From Planctomycetota bacterium (GTDB taxonomy: Bacteria > Planctomycetota > GCA-002687715 > DRQF01), in assembly GCA_024275615.1 (NCBI GenBank), contig JAJRYU010000484.1, positions 1 through 5,065 on the forward strand: DNA of 5,065 nucleotides, given 5' to 3'. Below are positions 1 to 5,065 of the stretch, piece by piece. The notes below the pieces were generated by a model, which was given only the letters and a program-made list of their open reading frames with translations, did no database searches and was not told the DNA's origin. How positions within the stretch are numbered: position 1 is the first letter of the stretch; each line of letters opens with the position of its first letter. The translations under genes were made by a program, and so were the position numbers.

Positions 1-1
1 C

Positions 2-52
2 CCTCTGGTTGTTGTCGCTAATGCCAATCCCGCTCCCTCCCCACGGATTTAA
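2..52 (+). CDS. Possible C-terminal end of an upstream gene (partial)
   Basis: This frame is open from the left edge to a TAA at 50-52. It reads as a short Val/Ala/Pro-rich tail of 16 residues (PLVVVANANPAPSPRI). The stop lies 11 bases before the ATG at 64, the tight spacing expected in a plus-strand gene string. Nothing in so short a piece identifies a family. Another frame is also open from the edge (from position 3), so even the choice of frame is uncertain. This is a tentative partial gene only. Confidence 0.22.
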   Translation, partial: PLVVVANANPAPSPRI

Positions 53-63
53 GAGAATTCGCC

Positions 64-602
64 ATGACGCGGCTCCGCCTAATTCACCCGGAAGATTCGA
101 TGGAAACTCCGCCCGATTTATCTTCCGCTCAGCCGCTCTCGGAACACAAGCGCCTCTCGGAAAACGAGCCCTTAGCAGATTTCGAAGATATCGATTTGGC
201 GAGCCTGGAGTCGTGGCTCCTCGACAGCGAGTTGGAAGGCGATGGGAGTCTGGAAGACGACGGGCCTGCTCGGCCGGCCATTCCGACCGGGCGCCTCGCC
301 TCGAAAAACCGTGCGGGCCGCGATTTCGACGCGGTACACGACCGAACCGAAACGGCGGCCACGTCGTTGTCGTTTCGTTTGTCGTCACCATCCTTGGTCT
401 CGTCGCGGTTCATTTGGCAACCGCTCAAGACAAGGAGGGAGAGAAGAGTTATGACCAATCCGAATTTCATGTCGATTTTCATCTCGTTGTGGTGACTGGG
501 AACTTGGACGATACGGTCCCCACGGGCCTCTATATCGAATATTTTTCAATTTGGCCAAAATGCTTACGCGTGAGAATCCGTCTTGAGCCGTGGAAATCGT
601 GA
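64..602 (+). pseudogene. Frame-disrupted small membrane protein, family unknown
   Basis: The protein-like signal changes frame part-way along. From ATG 64 or ATG 100 (GGAAGA just upstream of the latter), the first frame gives an acidic, Leu/Glu/Asp-rich segment (for example LADFEDIDLASLESWLLDSE) until about 265-300. That frame then turns Ser/Thr/Arg-rich and ends at 495. A different frame, one base back, becomes protein-like from about 303. It has a basic patch (RFRRGTRPNR), a 20-residue hydrophobic helix (about 348-410, VVVVSFVVTILGLVAVHLAT), then a polar distal part ending at TGA 600-602. Joined, this would be an acidic cytoplasmic N-terminus, basic juxtamembrane residues, one membrane helix and a short periplasmic tail, which is a sensible single-pass layout. 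A one-base indel between about 265 and 345 would explain it; the A5 run at 304-308 is a candidate spot. It could be a decayed gene, a sequencing error or, less likely, programmed frameshifting. I do not recognise the family. The distal end may be further degraded. Confidence 0.35.
133..168 (+). repeat. Imperfect 18-bp tandem repeat, two copies
   Basis: Two adjacent 18-base units, 133-150 and 151-168, share 14 of 18 positions, including the common core CTCTCGGAA. The period is six codons. In the acidic-protein frame they encode PLSEHK and RLSENE, and the next six residues, PLADFE, are loosely similar. In-frame spacing and conserved residues support this frame being the coding one here. This is a small coding duplication, not a mobile or regulatory repeat. 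Confidence 0.4.
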
Positions 603-613
603 CGAACTCCGAT

Positions 614-642
614 TTGAACAGACTTTGTGATTGTGTGAGAAT
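614..642 (+). promoter_or_regulatory. Candidate sigma70-type promoter for the radical SAM-moeA-lnt operon
   Basis: A TTGAAC hexamer (614-619, 4/6 to TTGACA) is followed after 17 bases by GAGAAT (637-642, 4/6 to TATAAT). A TG dinucleotide one base upstream (634-635) forms an extended -10 element. Transcription would start near 649, leaving a leader of about 50 bases before ATG 698. It is the best-spaced match I found between the disrupted upstream gene and the operon. Hexamer matches of this quality also occur by chance, so this is a prediction only. If translation really starts at 590, the site would lie inside the coding region. Confidence 0.3.
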
Positions 643-697
643 TCAAGGACATCAGCAAAGGACAACGGGTTTCTTATCCTTTTTCGTTCAAGAGTTT

Positions 698-2044
698 ATG
701 AAAAAGACCTGCAATTACAGCGGAAATGACTGGGATCGAGTCTTCGCAGTCCGTGGCGAGTTTCCAGATATTCCCAAGGAGGCGGTTTTCAAGGAAGACA
801 TGCTGCGCCTGGGGGTGGCTTTTGACCCCGAAGCTTTGCAGGCCGTAGCCGATTACGCCCGCAAGTCCTATTTCATCTTCAGCTTTGATCACGCGCCTTT
901 GTCGCAATTGGACGAAGTATCGAAGGCCAGAGCCCCAGAGGAGATCCGATTCTCCAAGGGCCCAGAGGATTTGGCCCCTACTACGGTTTCAGTCCGCTTG
1001 AATCCCCATTCGCCTTACCGGATCGTCAGAGTTGCCCAGGATGAGAACGAAGGCACGGGATGTGTTCTCACGTTGGCCGGTAAAAGGGTCGCAGAGATCG
1101 AGTTTTCGCCGACGCCACCCTACTATGGTGGCAAAACGAAAGACGGGACCCCTTTGATTGAGACGGCCCCATCAATCGAATGGGGATACTTGCTCTATCT
1201 CACAGTATTCCGCATGTGCCAGTACTTTGGCCGTGATGAAGAGTGTCAGTTTTGTGACATAAACCGCAATTTTCGCCAACAGCGTGAGGACGAGCGGATC
1301 TACAATGCCATCAAGCCGGTTGAGCGTATGATTGAGGCTCTTCGACTTATCGCTGATTCCGGTTCTCTTGCCAAGGCCTATACCTTGACGGGGGGCAGCA
1401 TTACCAGCGAACTCAAGGGTGAGACTGAGGCCGACTATTACCTCAAATATGCCGAAGCCATCGAGAAGGAATTTCCCGGACGGTGGATTGGCAAGATGGT
1501 GGTTCAGGCCTTGCCTGTTGATGATGTCAAACGGATTCGAGATGCGGGAATCCAGATTTATCACCCCAACTACGAAATCTGGGACAAAGACCTTTTCGAG
1601 AAGATCTGTCCGGGGAAAAGCCGTTATGTCGGTCGTGACACCTGGATTGAGCGCATTTTGGCGGCCGCAGAGGTCTTTCCGGCCCACTCTGTGATTCCAA
1701 ACTTTGTCGCAGGCATCGAAATGTCCAAACCTCATGGTTTCGCCACGGAAGAAGAAGCTTGGCTGTCCACCGGGGAAGGATTGCAGTTTTTTATGTCTCA
1801 GGGGATCATGCCTCGATTTACCACCTGGTGCCCTGAACCCTTGAGTGTTCTCGGGGAATCGGGGGGCGGGCCGGCTTCGTTGCGATATCATGTCGGTTTG
1901 CTGAGAGTTTGGCGCGACACGTTTGAACGCAATGCTCTGCCTGCTCCTCTTGGCTACGGCGAAGCTGGGTTGGGAAAGGCCGTATTCTCGGTCTCTTCGT
2001 TCATGGACGTCATTCGCAAGCCGGAAGCAGAGAATATCTCATGA
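698..2044 (+). CDS. Radical SAM enzyme with CX8CX2C cluster motif, substrate unknown
   Basis: Numbering is from ATG 698 (448 aa). Cys174, Cys183 and Cys186 (MCQYFGRDEECQFCDI) form the expected site for a 4Fe-4S cluster that cleaves S-adenosylmethionine to a 5'-deoxyadenosyl radical. The spacing is CX8CX2C, not the canonical CX3CX2C. TLTGGS (229-234) fits the SAM-binding 'GGE'-type strand. NYEIWD (291-296), CPGK (304-307) and NFVAGIE (335-341) resemble the second half of BioB/HmdB-like barrels. The roughly 170 residues before the cluster match no domain I know; they include PHSPYRI (103-109) and a PPYYGG segment near 140. No second Cys cluster of SPASM type is visible; the other cysteines are single (5, 122, 304, 378). 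Start: the frame extends up to GTG 590, adding 36 residues, but neither start has a good ribosome site. I prefer ATG 698 because it follows a candidate promoter and the added residues look non-native. The stop overlaps moeA by 4 bases, implying coupled expression. The radical SAM class is secure; a role in molybdopterin or another cofactor is only inference from the neighbour. Confidence 0.88.
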   Translation: MKKTCNYSGNDWDRVFAVRGEFPDIPKEAVFKEDMLRLGVAFDPEALQAVADYARKSYFIFSFDHAPLSQLDEVSKARAPEEIRFSKGPEDLAPTTVSVRLNPHSPYRIVRVAQDENEGTGCVLTLAGKRVAEIEFSPTPPYYGGKTKDGTPLIETAPSIEWGYLLYLTVFRMCQYFGRDEECQFCDINRNFRQQREDERIYNAIKPVERMIEALRLIADSGSLAKAYTLTGGSITSELKGETEADYYLKYAEAIEKEFPGRWIGKMVVQALPVDDVKRIRDAGIQIYHPNYEIWDKDLFEKICPGKSRYVGRDTWIERILAAAEVFPAHSVIPNFVAGIEMSKPHGFATEEEAWLSTGEGLQFFMSQGIMPRFTTWCPEPLSVLGESGGGPASLRYHVGLLRVWRDTFERNALPAPLGYGEAGLGKAVFSVSSFMDVIRKPEAENIS

Positions 2045-3312
2045 TGGACAAGCAGACAGCCCTGGAGATGCTCAAGAACGCAACGCCAAAGACAACAAAG
2101 ACCGAGGAAGTGCTCCTTGACTCAGCTCTGGGACGAGTCCTGGCAGCAGATGTCTTGGCGGACATGGATGCACCGCCGTTCTTTCGTTCCGCCATGGATG
2201 GTTATGCCTTTCGTTCAGAAGACGTTCCAGAAGGGGGTGGGGTGATTCAAGTCGCCGGTCTCGTTGCTGCCGGAGAAGTCTTTGAAGGCTCAGTGGACCC
2301 AGGTTTTTGCGTCAAGATCATGACGGGAGCCCCGGTGCCTGACGGCTTGGACGCTGTTCAGATGGTGGAGAAAACCGAATCTCAGGACGGTGGAACGGTG
2401 ATGATCTTGGAATCTTGCCGCCCGGGGCAGAACATCGCCCCAAAGGGACAAGACATGATCGAGGGTGAAGTTGTGCTCCGCAGGAGTACGACGATTCGCC
2501 CCATTGAAATCGGCATGTTGGCGACCCTAGGCCAAGCCAAAGTCGAGGTCTTTTGTCAACCGAAAGTCACTGTGCTGGCCACGGGGGATGAGTTGGTGGC
2601 CCCGGGGATGGGGCGACCTGGGCCGGGGCAGATTCGCGAATCGAATGGTTCCATGTTGGCAGCTCAAGTACGTGCCTTGGGATTGGGCATTGATGCTGAC
2701 TTTGCTGGCATCATTGCTGATACGAAAGAGGCAACTCGGGGGGCCATTGAGGCCAATATGGATGCGGATGTCCTGATTCTCTCTGGTGGTGTTTCCATGG
2801 GAGACTTTGACTACGTTCACCACGAGCTTATTGAAAGAGGCCTGGAAGTCCTGATTCAGAGCGTGGCGATCAAACCAGGCAAACCTCTGCTTTTCGGCCG
2901 CCTGACCCGACCCGACGGTTCATTTGTCTGGGTTTTTGGCTTGCCCGGCAACCCGGTGAGCTCCTTCTGCACTTTTGAGCTTTTTGTACGCCCCTTTCTC
3001 CGTGGCCTTCTGGGCTTGCAAGCGCCCCATACCTTGGAACTGAGGGTGCCCTTGGTGCAGGAGATTCGCGGCAAGTCGATTCCCAGAACTCAGCATTTGC
3101 CAGCTCGCATACACGTCGGGGCTGAGGGTTTGTCCGTGACTCAGGTCCCTTGGCACGGCAGCGGTGATTTAAGAGGGCTTCTGGACGCCAATGGTTTTAT
3201 CGTCATTGAGGCCGGAGCCGTCATGCCAGGGCCCGGAGATCTTGTTGCCGTGGTCTTGACCGAGCCGGAGACGTTTCGCCTTCCGGCCCACCTATCCAGG
3301 TTTGAGGCGTGA
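2041..3312 (+). CDS. moeA: Molybdopterin molybdenumtransferase MoeA
   Basis: This 423-aa protein catalyses the last common step of molybdenum cofactor synthesis in the cytoplasm: insertion of molybdate (or tungstate in some homologues) into adenylylated molybdopterin, releasing AMP. Length and order match the family. An N-terminal MoeA_N region (about 1-170) holds PPFFRSAMDGYA (45-56), GE (78-79) and KIMTGAPVP (92-100). The MoCF-binding domain (about 173-325) holds ATGDEL (180-185), GQIRESN (196-202), LSGGVSMGDFDY (247-258), IKPGKP (277-282) and GLPGNPVSS (300-308). A C-terminal MoeA_C beta domain (about 332-410) follows. The motif residues of the active site are all present, so it should be functional. 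The start overlaps the upstream radical SAM stop (ATGA), with a second ATG immediately after; either could be used. The stop overlaps the lnt GTG start. No other molybdenum-cofactor gene is in the window. Sequence alone cannot show whether the metal is Mo or W. Confidence 0.96.
   Translation: MMDKQTALEMLKNATPKTTKTEEVLLDSALGRVLAADVLADMDAPPFFRSAMDGYAFRSEDVPEGGGVIQVAGLVAAGEVFEGSVDPGFCVKIMTGAPVPDGLDAVQMVEKTESQDGGTVMILESCRPGQNIAPKGQDMIEGEVVLRRSTTIRPIEIGMLATLGQAKVEVFCQPKVTVLATGDELVAPGMGRPGPGQIRESNGSMLAAQVRALGLGIDADFAGIIADTKEATRGAIEANMDADVLILSGGVSMGDFDYVHHELIERGLEVLIQSVAIKPGKPLLFGRLTRPDGSFVWVFGLPGNPVSSFCTFELFVRPFLRGLLGLQAPHTLELRVPLVQEIRGKSIPRTQHLPARIHVGAEGLSVTQVPWHGSGDLRGLLDANGFIVIEAGAVMPGPGDLVAVVLTEPETFRLPAHLSRFEA
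2604..2628 (+). other. G-quadruplex-type motif inside moeA
   Basis: Four guanine runs (GGGG, GGGG, GGG, GGGG) are separated by loops of 2, 6 and 2 bases on the coding strand, satisfying the usual G3+N1-7 pattern. Flanking cytosines (2600-2603) could instead pair with G2610-2613 in a short hairpin. The stretch encodes a Gly/Pro-rich loop after the TGDEL motif of MoeA, so amino-acid constraint may be the whole explanation. Any effect on translation or replication is unproven. Confidence 0.4.
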
Positions 3313-5036
3313 GCAGGGCAGATTCTCAGGAGTCCGGCTCACGTCTGCTCCATATCTTTGTCGGGGGCCTTAGTTTCGGCCTGCTGGCTTGCGCCTATGC
3401 TCCCCTTTCCTGGACCGCCGTTGTTTTTTTTGCATCAGCGCCTTGGTTTGCCCTTGCGGCCGCACGGCCAGGGCGCGGTTTCGGCTTTGGCTATGCTGCG
3501 GGCATGATCGCTTGGGGAGGCACACTCCTATGTTGGCTTTCTTCTCTCGCTGGTGCCGGTGTTGCGGGCTTCATTGGGTGGATCGCGGTCACCGGGATCT
3601 TTTTGGTGCTTTCAGCTCCCTTCGGCTGGGCCATGGGTTTTCTGATTCGCCGCAGCGCGTGGCCGATGACCTTCATTGTTCCTCTGTCCATGACCGCTTT
3701 TGATGCTCTCAGACGTTTCGCCAGTACTGGCATCGCCTGGCACGATCCCGGCTATGTCTTGCATGGTTGGCCGGAGTGGATTCAAGTCGCGGACCTGGCT
3801 CGGGTCTATCCCCTGAGTTTCCTGCTGTGGGCTATCAACGGCCTGGTCGCAGATTTTTTGCTTATTGTCGCCCGCTCAGCTCGACGCCCCGCGGCCAAGA
3901 AATTCGCCATTTCGGCAGTTCTTTGTGTCCTAGGTGTTGTGGGCGTCGTCGCTTACGGCCGAAATCGCATTGAGTCCATCGACAAGCAGCTCAAGGAAGG
4001 GCCGAAGATCTGCGGCATCCAGCCCAATATCTCCCAAGCCGAGCGTTTGGTGCCTGGCGCCTCCTATTCCGAACAGCGCTATCAAAAATGTCTGGAGCTC
4101 ATGGCGGAGGCCGCGGCTCGCGAGACCGATGTCGACCTCTTCGTGTGGCCTGAAACGTCGTTCTTTCGAGTCGATGATTCCCAAATCGTCGGTAATCGCA
4201 TACGCCGCGGGGCCCCGCTCATCGCCATGCTCAACCAGAAACGGCGTAGCACCCAGCGCAGCGTCGCTGAGGAGTTTCGCGATGCCGTCCAACTCTACTC
4301 AGAAATGCCGAAGTTCTTGCTGGGATTGGTTACATACGATGACATGCCAAAGGGCGCATATGATGAGGGGGAAGATGGCATCCGGGAACGGAATACCGCT
4401 GTCCTCGTCGACTTCGCCGGAGATTCTGCCCGCCAAGGCACCCCTTTTTTGCGTGCCACCCATCGTGCCGACAAGCAGAAACTGGTCCCATTCGGTGAGT
4501 ATATCCCGTTTCGCAGCCTGTCTTTTAAGAGGGCAGAGTTTGTCGCTTGGGTGAAGAGAACCGCAGGATACCTGCCTGCCATGACGGCGGGAGATGAAAC
4601 TGTCCTGTGGAAGACCTCCTTGGGCGGCCGCAATTACCAATTCAGCGTGAATATCTGCTACGAAGTTGTCTTTCCGGAGATATTTGCTGCCGGTCGGCGC
4701 AAAGGGGCGGAGTTCATCATCAATACCAGCAATGATGCTTGGTACGACGACAGTGCCGAGAGAGATCTCTGTAATGCACAGATTCGATTTCGAGCTGTGG
4801 AAAACCGCCTGGGAATTTTGCGGTTGAGCAATACAGGAATTAGCTCCTTTGTCGATCCCCTGGGGCGCCCGGCCCCTGGAATGCTCGGAAAAAATGAAAA
4901 AGGCACTTTAAGCGCTAAGATCTCAGTGGGTGTTTCCAGCCCCTACGCCGTTGTTTGGGGCCTTTGGGCCGAAAAAATCCTGATCTTCTCGCTTTTCGCC
5001 AGCCTCTTTTTTGCCCGAGGCGGTAAGAGCAAATGA
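3309..5036 (+). CDS. lnt: Apolipoprotein N-acyltransferase Lnt
   Basis: This 575-aa inner-membrane enzyme transfers an acyl chain from phospholipid to the N-terminal diacylglyceryl-cysteine of lipoproteins, the third maturation step after Lgt and LspA. Hydrophobic segments lie near 13-30, 35-51, 57-78, 86-112, 118-132, 167-187 and 199-216, with a final helix near 553-569. This matches the eight-helix Lnt plan. The periplasmic nitrilase-like domain (about 233-540) carries the triad Glu282 (VWPETS), Lys389 (KQKLVPFGEY) and Cys450 (NICYE). It also has Glu397, Tyr451 and Glu452 and the late motifs NTSNDAWY (472-479), RAVENR (495-500) and NTGISSFVDPLG (508-519). It is longer than E. coli Lnt (512 aa), mainly because Glu-to-Lys spans 107 residues against 68 there; the extra part is charged (about 286-335). 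The start is GTG, overlapping the moeA stop, with AGG 8 bases upstream; the stop overlaps the next start. It should be an active enzyme. Confidence 0.96.
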   Translation: MSRADSQESGSRLLHIFVGGLSFGLLACAYAPLSWTAVVFFASAPWFALAAARPGRGFGFGYAAGMIAWGGTLLCWLSSLAGAGVAGFIGWIAVTGIFLVLSAPFGWAMGFLIRRSAWPMTFIVPLSMTAFDALRRFASTGIAWHDPGYVLHGWPEWIQVADLARVYPLSFLLWAINGLVADFLLIVARSARRPAAKKFAISAVLCVLGVVGVVAYGRNRIESIDKQLKEGPKICGIQPNISQAERLVPGASYSEQRYQKCLELMAEAAARETDVDLFVWPETSFFRVDDSQIVGNRIRRGAPLIAMLNQKRRSTQRSVAEEFRDAVQLYSEMPKFLLGLVTYDDMPKGAYDEGEDGIRERNTAVLVDFAGDSARQGTPFLRATHRADKQKLVPFGEYIPFRSLSFKRAEFVAWVKRTAGYLPAMTAGDETVLWKTSLGGRNYQFSVNICYEVVFPEIFAAGRRKGAEFIINTSNDAWYDDSAERDLCNAQIRFRAVENRLGILRLSNTGISSFVDPLGRPAPGMLGKNEKGTLSAKISVGVSSPYAVVWGLWAEKILIFSLFASLFFARGGKSK

Positions 5037-5065
5037 GCGGGTCATTTATGAGAAAAGATGTTTAC
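5033..5065 (+). CDS. Start of the next operon gene (truncated by window edge)
   Basis: An ATG at 5033 overlaps the lnt stop as ATGA and is open for 11 codons to the edge (MSGSFMRKDVY). A second in-frame ATG at 5048 is an alternative start. AAGAG lies 3 bases before the first ATG and GAGG about 12 bases before it, neither ideally spaced. The overlap repeats the pattern of the two preceding junctions, which is the main support for a real gene. Too little is present to name it. Confidence 0.5.
   Translation, partial: MSGSFMRKDVY

Noticed and set aside
504..536. TTGGAC...TATATC as a promoter
   Set aside because: The spacer is 21 bases, outside the usual 16-18, and the hexamers are weak.
550..559. 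TTTGGCCAAA palindrome upstream of the operon as an operator
   Set aside because: A single perfect 10-base palindrome is expected by chance, and it is not positioned over the promoter candidate.
1854..1873. G-rich run in the radical SAM gene as a G-quadruplex
   Set aside because: It lacks four separate runs of three guanines with proper loops and simply encodes Gly-Gly-Gly.
1172..1891. Long minus-strand open frame (239 codons) opposite the radical SAM gene
   Set aside because: It lies wholly inside a gene with clear family motifs, its translation is Arg/Pro/Ser-rich with no recognisable motif, and its length is explained by codon bias on the plus strand.
3313..3330. Possible terminator between moeA and lnt
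   Set aside because: The genes overlap, and there is no GC-rich hairpin followed by a T-run.
3934..4554. 206-codon plus-strand frame inside lnt
   Set aside because: It is out of frame with the conserved Lnt residues, Ser/Arg/Pro-rich, and typical of a shifted reading of a real gene.
4295..4640. Two overlapping minus-strand open frames opposite lnt
   Set aside because: Both are antisense to the Lnt catalytic domain, including the Lys389 motif, and show no protein-like features.

Overview
The window looks like chromosomal DNA from an anaerobic Gram-negative bacterium. It has moderate GC content, and its genes are on the plus strand, packed end to end. An apolipoprotein N-acyltransferase (Lnt) implies an inner and outer membrane with triacylated lipoproteins. 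A radical SAM enzyme beside a molybdopterin molybdenumtransferase fits an anaerobe rich in Mo/W and Fe-S enzymes. A sulfate-reducing or syntrophic Desulfobacterota-type ('deltaproteobacterial') host is my best guess. That is an inference from gene content and style, not a phylogenetic result.

Layout. (1) Positions 1-600 contain no clean intact gene. A short possible C-terminus ends at 52. It is followed by what reads as one small membrane protein split over two frames: an acidic N-terminal half in one frame, then a basic stretch, a membrane helix and a short distal part in another. (2) A candidate sigma70-type promoter lies at 614-642. (3) From 698 (or 590) to 2044 there is a radical SAM enzyme with an unusual CX8CX2C cluster motif, a long N-terminal extension and a BioB/HmdB-like second half. 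I cannot assign its substrate. (4) 2041-3312 is a complete moeA. (5) 3309-5036 is a complete lnt with all catalytic residues. (6) A further reading frame opens at 5033 and runs off the window.

The three full genes and the next one are joined by 4-base stop/start overlaps (ATGA, GTGA, ATGA). They are therefore almost certainly one transcript with coupled translation. MoeA inserts Mo (or W) into adenylylated molybdopterin. Lnt acylates the N-terminal cysteine of outer-membrane lipoproteins. These two jobs are not obviously related, so the operon may simply be a co-expressed housekeeping string. The radical SAM-moeA pair is the more suggestive association, because pterin cofactor chemistry already uses one radical SAM enzyme (MoaA). 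The enzyme here is clearly not MoaA by motif.

The most interesting items are the uncharacterised radical SAM enzyme coupled to moeA, the frame-disrupted membrane protein upstream, and the enlarged segment between the catalytic Glu and Lys of Lnt. I saw no tRNA, rRNA, CRISPR, insertion sequence or convincing intrinsic terminator.
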